From: a virus
Length of the DNA stretch: 64,000 nucleotides
Virus record (IMG/VR): IMGVR_UViG_3300035698_014365
Coordinates: 1-64,000 of that record
Reading direction: 5' to 3' (one strand)
In this document: piece after piece, positions 6,460-16,000 of the stretch
Numbering within the stretch: position 1 is the first letter of the stretch
How the letters are laid out: each line of letters starts with the position of its first letter
Program-made: the position numbers and the translations under genes
Notes under the pieces: model-generated
What the model was told of the DNA's origin: nothing
The model's database searches: none
Seen by the model: only the letters and a program-made list of their open reading frames with translations

Positions 6460-6994
6460 GATTCATCAGGCCACCGCATGTCTGCAGATCGTACGGCGAC
6501 ACCTTGATATTGAATATTTCCGGCCCGTCCCAGCCGTACTTGAACAGCATGTGGTTGGCCAGCTCACTGCAGTAGTACGCCCCCGGCCTGTCCTTGGCCT
6601 TCGGGTTAATGAACTCGAACAGGCCCGGGAAGTCGTAGTTCAGGGTCTGGCGCCACATATAGGCCAGTTCGTCCTGCGCGGCCTCTCGCTTGCCCACATC
6701 ATCAAATATTGACGCCCTGCGGAACCCCAGAATAAATCTCTTGCGCTTGCCTACCAGATCCTCCATGGAATCGACACTGAGGCCGTCGTTGGTGAGCATC
6801 TGAGCGATCAGGAGCTGGCCCCGGCACTCGAATACAATGCCCGTGTGCACGGAGATATTGCGGTCAAATATGTGCCTGCGGCCTGCGGTGACGCCACGGA
6901 TTATCATTGGGCTGGGGATAACCCGTCCGCCACCGCAGATAACGAGGTCCATGCCACGCAGCTTCGGATACCAGCGCTTCATGGAGTTGATCAC
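6452..6994 (-). CDS. YiiX-like permuted NlpC/P60 cysteine peptidase (180 aa)
   Basis: The order His first, Cys last is visible: SVHTGIVFE (H50) and AYYCSELANHML (C142, E144), as in the circularly permuted papain-like YiiX/YebB amidases. The N-terminal GMDLVICGGG strand leads into it. Such enzymes cleave amide bonds in peptidoglycan or lipids. It is the last gene of the minus-strand late region, directly after a carbohydrate-binding-type protein, so host-wall work at lysis or adsorption is the best guess. Start ATG overlaps the upstream stop as ATGA. Confidence 0.6.
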   Translation of the reverse strand: MINSMKRWYPKLRGMDLVICGGGRVIPSPMIIRGVTAGRRHIFDRNISVHTGIVFECRGQLLIAQMLTNDGLSVDSMEDLVGKRKRFILGFRRASIFDDVGKREAAQDELAYMWRQTLNYDFPGLFEFINPKAKDRPGAYYCSELANHMLFKYGWDGPEIFNIKVSPYDLQTCGGLMNLK

Positions 6995-7698
6995 AGCGAA
7001 AGTCCTGAGTTGAGGCTAAGGCGCGAAGGAGAATGACGAGCAGCGGAACCTGCTACGACGGCACCACCAGTAGTTACCACAGTAAGCAATGGTCGCTCTG
7101 CCGCAGTTACTGACTCTTGGGAGTCGAATGTCCCCTGGTTGGCATTGTTACCAATGAGAACAATCCCGTAGTTTGGCTGTGCGCCAGCGTGCCACTCGCC
7201 GACAGCCGTAGCCAAGTCCCACGTTATTGGATCTCCCGCACCCTCTGCGCCGGTCATTGCGGTAGTAGCTTCCGCTACACCATCGTAATCCCCTGCCGCC
7301 AAACTTCCACCAGCACCAACAGCCCAAGGCGTATCAGTTGGATTGGCAAACGCACGGGCATTCGTCGCCTGTGAACTTGCGGCAGGAGACTCGCTGGCTC
7401 CTTCTGCGGTATTTGTTACACCCCAATTTGTGGTAAGGCGATGGGCGGAAAGGCTAGAACCACCAAACGGGGCAAAATTGACGTATAGTGTCAATACCGC
7501 AGATGCTATTGTTTCGCCAGCAGGAATGCTGGATATGTCAAAGCGCATCAGCGTGAGCGCACCATCGCCATTGTCCACCAGTAGCGTAGCCTCGGTTCCA
7601 AACGCATCGTTGGCCGAAATAAACCTATCTATGTACGTATCCTTATGCGTGCCACTGACTGTAGCCGTTGGGCCTTCACCGAATATGTACGTTGGCAT
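6991..7698 (-). CDS. DNRLRE-domain (carbohydrate-binding-type) protein (235 aa)
   Basis: Residues 15-205 match the DNRLRE/CBM96-type beta-sandwich: DTYIDRFISANDAFG, LLVDNGDGALTLMRFDIS, IPAGETIASAVLTLYV, WAVGAGGSLAAGDYD and ITWDLATAVGEWHAG. No transmembrane segment or signal peptide. The C-terminus (residues 206-235) is a Ser/Arg-rich tail. This family binds or caps polysaccharide in surface proteins, so it is likely a virion or receptor-binding component encoded between the tail fibre and the YiiX-like peptidase. Confidence 0.7.
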   Translation of the reverse strand: MPTYIFGEGPTATVSGTHKDTYIDRFISANDAFGTEATLLVDNGDGALTLMRFDISSIPAGETIASAVLTLYVNFAPFGGSSLSAHRLTTNWGVTNTAEGASESPAASSQATNARAFANPTDTPWAVGAGGSLAAGDYDGVAEATTAMTGAEGAGDPITWDLATAVGEWHAGAQPNYGIVLIGNNANQGTFDSQESVTAAERPLLTVVTTGGAVVAGSAARHSPSRLSLNSGLSL

Positions 7699-7699
7699 A

Positions 7700-8023
7700 T
7701 TACCCCTTTTCTGCTATAATTTCCCTGCGCACACCGATGTTCTGCATGGCGCCGGCCTTCATGTTGGCCGCCTGCTGCTCCATGGCCTTGGCCTGCCGCT
7801 CCATACCCTCTGCCTGCTCAACGGTGGAATAAAAGTCTGCGATGTCCCCCTTGAGTTCCAACACCGACTTCTCACGCAACTGTTTCTTGACTTCCAGCAT
7901 CGACTGCGCCTGTTTCTGCTCACGACGCACCTGTTTCCTGTCAGCCTTCACGGGAACAGCTTTGTCAGCGACTTTCTTCACGACCTTCTTGGCCGATTTC
8001 TTCAGCTTTGCCTTGCCACCCAT
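7700..8023 (-). CDS. Basic coiled-coil protein (107 aa)
   Basis: Start ATG 8023 follows AGGAGGAGTAAC. Residues 1-45 are Lys/Arg/Ala/Val-rich (GGKAKLKKSAKKVVKK), the rest is a charged coiled coil with many Gln and Met (EQAEGMERQAKAMEQQAANM). Looks like a small virion-associated or DNA-binding structural protein; no family recognised. It is the first gene after the promoter at 8070-8099. Confidence 0.5.
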   Translation of the reverse strand: MGGKAKLKKSAKKVVKKVADKAVPVKADRKQVRREQKQAQSMLEVKKQLREKSVLELKGDIADFYSTVEQAEGMERQAKAMEQQAANMKAGAMQNIGVRREIIAEKG

Positions 8024-8069
8024 GTTACTCCTCCTCGAGTTTCGCCTGCGCTTTCGCAAACGTGTTAAT

Positions 8070-8099
8070 ATAATACGACGCCCGATTTTTGGCCGTCAA
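8070..8099 (-). promoter_or_regulatory. Sigma70-type promoter for 8023-6452 genes
   Basis: On the minus strand TTGACG (8094-8099) is separated by 18 bases from TATTAT (8070-8075), pointing at the basic coiled-coil gene about 40 bases on. The -35 lies in an imperfect dyad TTTTGRC/GYCAAAA and in the recurring element GACTTTTGACGG found at three other places in the window. Confidence 0.55.
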
Positions 8100-8154
8100 A
8101 AGTCCTGAGTTCAAACTACCTTTTTCCGCGGGCGGATTGTTGCCTGTGTCTTGT

Positions 8155-11100
8155 TCATGCCGCCCTCTCCAGTTGTTCTATGCGCTCAACCAGCCGTTCA
8201 ATCATGTCCCGATTCTGGTACACCCCACCAGCGGTCAGCTTTGCCATGTTGTTAAGATTCATGTGCCACTTGTCGCCGGTCTTGCTGTATATGCCCATTT
8301 CCAATCCGCGTGCCAAATTCTGCTCGCGAAGAATAGTCGATAGCTCCTTGGGGTCATCGTAGTCATCGAAGACGGTGACGCTTCCAGTTCCACCACCAAG
8401 GTCAGCGTGTATCTGTCCAGTAGCAGTGAAAAACACACAGGGGTCATTTGACCCATTTTGAAAATGAAGGTCGCCGTCGCCTTGAGAGGCAAGGAATTTC
8501 CATTTGTCTATGAGGTCATCCCCGTTGTCTGCCCACAACTCCAGTTGGGCATTTGTTCCGTTTGGAGCAACAATAGTAACGTTACCAGCAAAGATTACGT
8601 CCTGACTGAAAGTCACATCTCCACCAGCAGCAATCTGTATTGCATCCGTGTCACTGGCAGAGCCAATGTACCCAGCGTCAGGGATGGTCAGACCACCCCC
8701 CCCCACCACTACGGTCAGGCCCGTTCCGTTGAACTCAGCAACCTTGACTCCACCCTGCGTGTAGGCCCAATCTGAGCCGTCCAGATACCAACCATTGGTT
8801 AGTGCGCCAGTCAGGGCAAACGCCGGAGTAGCGATACCGCCAGCCTTGCCGGTTATTCGACCAGCAGCAGTTACTAGACCGGCAAACGAGGCATCCTGCG
8901 AGGTATCTATCGTCAGCGCCAGCGTGTCGTTGGTTCCGAAGTAAAGGTTGTCTGCCGCCTGTGTACCAATTGCCAGTGGCGTGTGGTACGAAGAGAGGTC
9001 GGCAAGGTCTGTCTTCAACTGCCCGTACAGGCTCCCCGCCGCAGTCGTACCCCACATCTTCAGAGCCACAATCTCAGAGTTGTCATTCAGAGCAAGAAAA
9101 GCACCATCGTGGGCCGATGAGTTGCTGGTGGAGGCGACAATGCATTCTGCCGCAGCATCGTAAGCGTCCACATCATATATCGGGGTGCGACCAACCCCCA
9201 GCGCACCGCCAGAAACAAATATATCACCGTTGAGGAAGTGGTAGTCACCCGTGCCCACGAGCTGGCTGTCGAAAATCCAGTTGGTGCCATCGTAGGTGTG
9301 GCCAGCGTCCTGAGCCGCACCAACAGTAACCCCCTCTGAGTCGGCGTCAATAACAAGCGTCTTGACAAAGGTAATATCGTCAGAAGTTGTGAACGGGAAC
9401 GCCCCACCGTTGGAGTTAATCTCATCCAACTGGAGGGTGTCGCCGTCGTGCGTGTGAGCAGTAGGAGCAGCACCTGCAGCGGCACCACCGATATCAGACA
9501 GCACCTCGGCTCCGGTGCGGTAGTCCACGCGGTTTCCAGCGTCCAGCACAAGGAACTTGTCTACGTCGGCGGCAGCGTTGATGCAGGTAGTTAGGGCCGT
9601 CGTGTTGGAGAAAGTAAGTGTGCCCGAGGTGGTAAACGCAAATGCACCCCCGTCAGAGTTGACAGCATCATGCTCAAGTGTCTGGGTATCGTGTAGGTGG
9701 GTGCTGGCAGACGCCCCAAGTGTAGCCAGCCCTGCTGCAGCGTTTGCGTCATCTATCAGTGAGCGGCCAAAGGCTGTCAACACTGTCTCAGCCCACGTAT
9801 CCACGCCCGTAGTGTACGCCAGCTTGTCAGCGGCTGTACCCAGCGCGGCTATACTCAACAGTGTCGCGTCATATGCCTGAACATTCGTTCCCGGCACGAG
9901 GGCCAGTGTCGCTTGCACAGCCGCTTGGTTGGCGTCATCCAAAATGGTTCTGGCAAATGCAGTTAAGGCGGTCTCTGCGGCAGTGTCTACGCCAGTAGCA
10001 TAAATCATCTTGTCCGCAGCAGTCCCTAGCAGCGCTATGGAGGTGAGCCATGCGTCATACACCTGCACATTAGTGCCCGGGACAACTGCCAGTGTCGCTT
10101 GCACGGTGGCTTGGTCTGCATCGTCCAGAATGGTGCGTGCAAAGGCAGTCAGTGCTGTCTCTGCCCACGTATCCACACCAGTGGCATAAGCCATCTTGTC
10201 CGCAGCCGTACCCAGCAGGGCAAGGCTCGTCAGCGTAGCGTCTAGGGGCTGTATGCCAGCGGTTGCCAGCGAGGCCCACGCAACGTCTGCACCGTCACTC
10301 CTCAGCAGTGTCCCCGCTCCACCTATCACAAGCTCCGCCCACTTGGGAGTGCCATTGCCATATACCAGTGACCCCTGAGATACTGCCGCCGCCAGAGTGT
10401 CACCATGGGACAGGCTCAGAATATCATGGGCAGCAGGAGCAGCACCAGCAGCCAGTGTGTACGTGTTCGCAGCGCTCACTGCTACGACCTTGCCCACATC
10501 GCCAGCGCCGGGGTCAAGCCCAGCAAGGCTTGCCAAGTCCGCCCCGCCAATGGTTGTAAGCACCGTAGCCGCATCAGCATCGTCAAGTATGGTGCGTGCA
10601 AACGCAGTCAACACAGTCTCCGCAGCGGTGTCTACACCAGTAGCATAAATCATCCTGTCAGCGGCGGTGCCCAGTAGTGCTATAGAGGTAAGCCACGCAT
10701 CGTAGGCTTGCACATTGGTGCCAATCACTAATCCCAACGTGGCCTGTGCTGTGGCCGCGTCAGCATCATCCACCAGTGAGCGCCCGAAGGCCGTGATAGC
10801 CGTCTCTGCTGCCACATCCACCCCTGTGGTGTAAACCATCCTGTCTGCCGCTGTACCCAACAGTCCTATACTGGTCAGGAATGCGTCAATAGGCTGGAAT
10901 GCCGCTGCGTGGTTCCCGTCCAGCAAGTCAGCATTCAGGTTGGTGTTCAGTGTAGTCGAGGCGACAACGAGAGGTGCTGTGCCTGTGGCTATCGTGCTTA
11001 CCAGGCTCTCGCCTGTTATCGTGCCACTCGCGCCGAAGTCGCCGTCCGCAAACGAAGAGGCATATTCTATCGTGCCTGCCCCAGCGTTCCCACCATCGGC

Positions 11101-12768
11101 CACCACATCGTCAAGGTGGGAGGAAACCAAATCGCCAGCGGCTACCTGTATGCCTATATTGTTCGTAAATCCCTCTATAAGCACGCGGTTGGCAGTGGTG
11201 TGTATCTCACCCCCGCCCGCGCTGTTGATATACATGCCGTAGAACGTGCCGTTCCCCGCAGTCTCACAGTGAACATGGTTGTTCTCAAGAGCCTTCTCTG
11301 TCCCAAGCCCCAATATGTAGAACAGTGCGCCAATGCCCGAATACGCCGCGTGGCTCATATTGACGTGGAACACGCAGTCCTTAACCATCGCCTCGGTAAT
11401 ATTGGCCGCGCCAGTTTCGCGCATCACCATAAGGCTATCGTTCGTGTCGGCAACCTCTATTTCCCAATGGCACTGGAAGAAGTCATACTTGCCCGTGCCA
11501 GTAACATCCACAAGGGCGTGTGTGCCAACCCCCGCAGCGGTGCCGCTAAAATCGTACTTGAGCTTACAGTTCTGGAGGAACAACTCTCCACCTGAGTGAG
11601 CTATCAGCGTCCCCACAATACCATTGGTGGCAGACGCTTGCTCAATGTAGCAATTGTATATGTCTACTTCCCCAGCCGTCATGGCCAGCACAATAGCACC
11701 ATTGGCGGTCGGGGCAGAGGACAGTTTAATGTTTTCGATAGACGCATCACTCGCACCGGGAGGACAGGTGAGCGTAGTGCCCGCCACACTGGTAATCTCC
11801 GTGACCTCGTGCCCACCCCTGCCAACGAGGGACACGTACTCTTTCATCACCACGTTCTCAGTGTAGACGCCGGGGGAGATGACAACTGCGTACCGCTTAT
11901 TGGTGGTGTTGTCGAGGATGGAATCAATTGCGCCCTGCACCGTGGTGAACTGTGCGCCAGCCTTTGCCACGGTAACAATCTGCTGGTGAAAGCCTACGCC
12001 ACCTATGTCACTCAGAACCTCAGCACCCGTGCGGAAGTCTATGCGGTCCCCTGCGTCGAGGACGAGGAACTTGTCGGTGTCCACACCCGCGTTGACACAG
12101 GTGGTCAGCGCAACCGTGTTGGAAAATGTGACGGCGCCGGTTGTATCAAACGCAAAAGCACCCCCGTTGGAGTTGACGCCATCGAGTAGCAGTGTTTGGG
12201 TGTCGTGCAAGTGAGCCACCGCAGCAAACGCCGCCGCGTGTTGTCCATCCAGTAAGTCGGCGTTGAGGTTGGTTACCATCACATTGGAGGCAATGACCAA
12301 TGGTGCCGCCGGGGCAGCCACGTCGCTCTGGAATGTCTCGGCCCGGATCTGCCATGCGCCCGCGTCCCACGCAGCAGTCAGCGGTCGCGTACCATCAATC
12401 AGAAGGGCCCAGGCATGGTCGGCAGAATCTGCCAGCCCTCCGATAGAGCCGTGGTCTATTTGCGCCTGAACAACGTCGAGGTCGATCTCATTGTTTGGGG
12501 CATCGAGCACCACAGACAGTCGAGCGGAGGCCGTGTTGATATTTCTGAACTGAAGGTCAACACCAACCTTGGCATTGTATGGCCCAACCCCGCCAACGCC
12601 AACATTGGAAGCCGTGTTGACCTCTCCGGCCCCGCCTCCACCACCACCAAACGATGCGCGCCTGAGTTCGTCCTCGAGCGCGTCTATCTGGCGTTGCAGA
12701 GAGTGGGCAGCCTTGTCGAGGCCCGACCAGTTCTCTATAACAACATTGCTGACTTTACGGATGGTCAC
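8155..12768 (-). CDS. Long repetitive tail fibre/spike with beta-helix segment (1,537 aa)
   Basis: GTG start overlaps the upstream stop as GTGA. N-terminal coiled coil (residues 12-40), Gly-rich hinge, then a segment typical of pectate-lyase-like beta helices (FTTVQGAIDSILDN ... VISPGVYTENVVMKEYVSLVGRGG). The middle has five imperfect repeats of about 64 residues built on LTSIALLGTAADKM-YATGVDT-AET-LTAF-R-ILDDAD-AT-QATL-GTNVQAYDA, two copies of NLNADLLDGxHAAAF and two to three copies of a DTQTL-D-VNS-GGAFAF module. The C-terminus ends in a trimer-like coiled coil (RDMIERLVERIEQLERAA). It likely forms the distal adsorption fibre. Confidence 0.8.
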   Translation of the reverse strand: MTIRKVSNVVIENWSGLDKAAHSLQRQIDALEDELRRASFGGGGGGAGEVNTASNVGVGGVGPYNAKVGVDLQFRNINTASARLSVVLDAPNNEIDLDVVQAQIDHGSIGGLADSADHAWALLIDGTRPLTAAWDAGAWQIRAETFQSDVAAPAAPLVIASNVMVTNLNADLLDGQHAAAFAAVAHLHDTQTLLLDGVNSNGGAFAFDTTGAVTFSNTVALTTCVNAGVDTDKFLVLDAGDRIDFRTGAEVLSDIGGVGFHQQIVTVAKAGAQFTTVQGAIDSILDNTTNKRYAVVISPGVYTENVVMKEYVSLVGRGGHEVTEITSVAGTTLTCPPGASDASIENIKLSSAPTANGAIVLAMTAGEVDIYNCYIEQASATNGIVGTLIAHSGGELFLQNCKLKYDFSGTAAGVGTHALVDVTGTGKYDFFQCHWEIEVADTNDSLMVMRETGAANITEAMVKDCVFHVNMSHAAYSGIGALFYILGLGTEKALENNHVHCETAGNGTFYGMYINSAGGGEIHTTANRVLIEGFTNNIGIQVAAGDLVSSHLDDVVADGGNAGAGTIEYASSFADGDFGASGTITGESLVSTIATGTAPLVVASTTLNTNLNADLLDGNHAAAFQPIDAFLTSIGLLGTAADRMVYTTGVDVAAETAITAFGRSLVDDADAATAQATLGLVIGTNVQAYDAWLTSIALLGTAADRMIYATGVDTAAETVLTAFARTILDDADAATVLTTIGGADLASLAGLDPGAGDVGKVVAVSAANTYTLAAGAAPAAHDILSLSHGDTLAAAVSQGSLVYGNGTPKWAELVIGGAGTLLRSDGADVAWASLATAGIQPLDATLTSLALLGTAADKMAYATGVDTWAETALTAFARTILDDADQATVQATLAVVPGTNVQVYDAWLTSIALLGTAADKMIYATGVDTAAETALTAFARTILDDANQAAVQATLALVPGTNVQAYDATLLSIAALGTAADKLAYTTGVDTWAETVLTAFGRSLIDDANAAAGLATLGASASTHLHDTQTLEHDAVNSDGGAFAFTTSGTLTFSNTTALTTCINAAADVDKFLVLDAGNRVDYRTGAEVLSDIGGAAAGAAPTAHTHDGDTLQLDEINSNGGAFPFTTSDDITFVKTLVIDADSEGVTVGAAQDAGHTYDGTNWIFDSQLVGTGDYHFLNGDIFVSGGALGVGRTPIYDVDAYDAAAECIVASTSNSSAHDGAFLALNDNSEIVALKMWGTTAAGSLYGQLKTDLADLSSYHTPLAIGTQAADNLYFGTNDTLALTIDTSQDASFAGLVTAAGRITGKAGGIATPAFALTGALTNGWYLDGSDWAYTQGGVKVAEFNGTGLTVVVGGGGLTIPDAGYIGSASDTDAIQIAAGGDVTFSQDVIFAGNVTIVAPNGTNAQLELWADNGDDLIDKWKFLASQGDGDLHFQNGSNDPCVFFTATGQIHADLGGGTGSVTVFDDYDDPKELSTILREQNLARGLEMGIYSKTGDKWHMNLNNMAKLTAGGVYQNRDMIERLVERIEQLERAA

Positions 12769-13046
12769 TTCTTATGGCTCCTGCCATTGCCGTTACGAGC
12801 TGCCGCCACCAACCACTTCACATCTGTCTGCACCGCGATGGACACCTCTTTGGTCTTCCTCACGTCACGCGCCAACTCCTTGTGGTCATTGCAGTGCCCG
12901 TTCACACCAGAACACGCCTCTGCGCTGCCATTCTTCCCGCCGCGGACCTTGAATGCAAAGACGGTGACTACTATGCCACCCACCAGTCCGATTGAACCTT
13001 CGAGTACTCCACCTAAAATATTCGACAGTGCGTTCGGGTCCATCAT
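12765..13046 (-). CDS. Holin-like one-TM protein (93 aa)
   Basis: ATG 13046 follows AAGGAGTAGTTT. Residues 9-33 (NILGGVLEGSIGLVGGIVVTVFAF) make one membrane helix; a basic/Cys segment and a coiled-coil helix (ELARDVRKTKEVSIAVQTDVKWL) follow. The coiled-coil resembles the XhlA-type holin-associated region but in inverted order. A holin or membrane-anchored lysis regulator is plausible; a virion channel protein is the alternative because it lies between tail and internal-protein genes. Confidence 0.5.
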   Translation of the reverse strand: MMDPNALSNILGGVLEGSIGLVGGIVVTVFAFKVRGGKNGSAEACSGVNGHCNDHKELARDVRKTKEVSIAVQTDVKWLVAAARNGNGRSHKK

Positions 13047-13049
13047 AAA

Positions 13050-16000
13050 CTACTCCTTGAGCAAGTCATTGTCAGATACAGAGTATGCCTTTATCTTGCC
13101 AAGTTTCTTCAGCAGGAATTGTTGCCGTGCCATCTCGCCTACAAAACTCACGTGCTTCGCCAGTATCTTCTCCTGTACCTCCGGAGACTTGTTTTTCCAT
13201 GCGTCCTTTCCAGTGGCTCCCTGCTGTCTCTTGAGGGCACGCCGGAACTGTCGCGTCAGTAGCTCAGCCATGTACTTCTGCAGAGCCGCGCGCTCCTCAC
13301 CAGAGATGTTGAACTCAATGCGGTCCTTCGCCTTCGAGGCACCAATCTTTGCCAGCTCTTTGACATCCGCAGGGTCTACGCCCAGCTTGCTGATTGCATC
13401 CTTCTTGCTGAACGTGAGCTTTCTCGGTGCACGCCTCGGAATCTGACCCGTTCTGCGCTCAGCCTCGTATGGGGTGAGCACCATTTCTATCATCGGGTCC
13501 ACGTCGTACTTGGTTACGAACGCCGGGTTCAAGAACACATTGAACAGCGAGTTGCTGCCGCTCTTGAATATCTGCTTCTTGTCCAACCCCAGCGTGTTGT
13601 ACGCCTCGGGGAGCATCTTCTCAACAAACGGGAGCTTATTTATTACGTTATTCAGGGCGCGTTTGAATGTGTTGGGGTCGTGCTTCTCCCGGGCGGTGTT
13701 ATCCATAGCCTGGCGAACCTGATACACGAACGTCGGCACGAATGATGCCGGTGCCTGCTCAAACACCCGGGCAAGGGCGCGGGTGTACTGCTTCCCCTCG
13801 TCGCCTGGTACGCCACGACCGAACAGGGTCTGCAGCCCAGCCAGCGCAGGGGTCTCAGCAATGGACTGGGCGCCACCAGAGAACGCATCAACCGTGTTGT
13901 CGAATGCTGCCCCGTAGTCGCCACTCTCAAACGCACGCTCCTGTCGAGCCTGTGCAATATTCGCACCCAGCGACAGGGATATGGCAAGCGGCTGTGCCCA
14001 GTCGTAGGACACAAGCATGTCGTCTTTTCTCTTCTTCGCAGCCTCGGCATCGGTGAACCCAGAGAAAACCCATCGCTTGAGCCCGGACACGTTCACCCGA
14101 TATGGGCCGCCACCCGTCTGCTCGCGCTCGAAGGCCGTGACGTTGTAGTTCTCTGCATCCCCAGTGATTATTCCCATGTTGTACATGGCGTAACCCATGC
14201 CAGTGAGGCCACCACCACCAACGACCGCCCTTGTGAGCGACCGGACGAACTCGCGCTGATTAAACTCGTGTCCTGCAACCGCACGGCCGAGGTGGTACAT
14301 CGACTTCACCATGCCTGCCGGCGAGTACTCAAGCGCACGGGCCAGAAGGTTGGCCGGCGTCTTCGGATACTTCAGCACGAGGTCGCCAACACCGAAATCT
14401 TTCTTCGCATTCAGCAATTTCTTGAGTGCAACGGCTCCCTCGGAAAGAAAGTTGTCGTCTTGGAACGTGACATACTTGCCGTACTGGTGAGCCAATTCAA
14501 TGGCCGCATCCGGGGCGTTCTTCATAAAGTCCTGAACGTATGCCTTGCGGTCTGCCTTCGGAACCTTGTTGTTGATCGCTGCCAGCTCGGCTATCTCCCC
14601 AACCAACTGGTTCTTTACCGTCTCGTACACGGCGCGGTCAGTGGCACCAAGCGACACACCAAGGGCCTTCTCGAGGAAGCCGAGTGTCTTCTCAGCATAC
14701 TTGAACGGACCCTCTGCACCCTTGCCGCGGAACGCAGCTCCCTGTATCTGGAACTTGGTTGAAACGTCGCCAGTGGGGAGCCCTTTTATGGAGCGCCGGG
14801 CGCCCTTCATAAACCCCTTGTACATCTCCTCAAAGGCGTGCGTGCCACCCTTGCCGAGCGTCACTGAGCGTTCTCCGGTCACCCTGGAAACACCAATGTC
14901 TATGGCTGTCGCCGGAAGGTCTATAACTCGCTCTGCCGCCTGCATGAGTGAGTTGCCAATAACATTCCTGCCAAGCGTCTTTACGTTTAGGAGCTGTGCT
15001 ATTGTCTGGAGCGCGCTGACCCTGCGCCAGAACTTCGGGGGTTTCAGCAACTCAAGCGTCTGTTGCACCTCAAGGATGGCCTCGGTACGCGCGTCGCCGG
15101 TCAGTTCCTCAATTGATGCAGTGCGCTCCTTCAGGTGCTCAAACATTTCCTGCGGCACGCTCTCGTCAGACTCAATGCGCTTCACCAGACGGTCAACAGC
15201 AGTTGCCTGCTCCCACAGGGCCTGCGTACGGGCACGCTCAGTCTTCAGAACCTTGCGAGCACGACGGTATATCTTCTGGAGGTGAGGCTGAACACGCTCA
15301 TCCAGGTCACCCATCATGGACTTCGACCACTCGCCAAACTTCAGCCCGGTCTCGCCAAGTTTCGCAGCACCGATAATCGCCAGGTCTGCCATCTCGTCAC
15401 CCGGGAGCCCTGCGCGGGTCTTCGCCTGCGTCAGAGACTTCTTGTACTTGTCCATGCGCTCGGCAGCCATGGTGTTGAGGCGGCCCTGCAGCATCTTATT
15501 GAGGCTCGGCTTCTTTGCCTTACCCTTCAGAGGAACAGGCTCACTGCCAACCGCGTCGTGAATCTTTGTCTGCATCAGCTTCAGCGACTCAACGTCCGAA
15601 GACGTGAGCTCTCCGCTGCTGACCACGCGCTCGAGGACACCGAGAACCTGTTTGGTTTCCTTGTCCAACGTGTCCCATGTCTGAGCAATCTTAGCGAGCC
15701 TCTGCAGCTCCTTTGCGTCCTTGGTCTGCAGCACGAGCTTGCGCTTGTCGGGGCGAGTCTTATTTATCTGATCGAGGCGTCTCTGCCCAGCGACAAGCAC
15801 GCCGGCGGGGTCTTTGAGAAGGCGCCCAAACACTCTGGCGGCCTGAATCTCCTGGCCAGCCTTGGTGAGGGCAACCGACGTTTCGGTAGCAATTTCAATA
15901 GCCTTCGACATCGCCGCATCGGCGCGCGCAGGATTGCCTGTGCCAGCCTTATTTGACACGGACTGATAGTGGTCAATAAGTCGCATGGCCACAACGGTCT

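Noticed and set aside
6999-8111. 13-base match AAAGTCCTGAGTT at 6999-7011 and 8099-8111, possibly an attachment or transposon footprint
   Set aside because: One copy is coding, no other element borders are seen, and a match of this length in the window can arise by chance.
9500-11000. Regularly spaced repeats resembling a repeat array such as CRISPR
   Set aside because: Units are about 190 bases, in frame and degenerate at third codon positions: they are protein repeats of the tail fibre, not short identical repeats with unique spacers.
12415-13446. Long plus-strand open frames opposite structural genes (also 10909-11595, 17041-18060, 21619-22557)
   Set aside because: They are antisense to well-supported virion genes, lack ribosome sites and have composition expected from the complementary strand of GC-rich codons.
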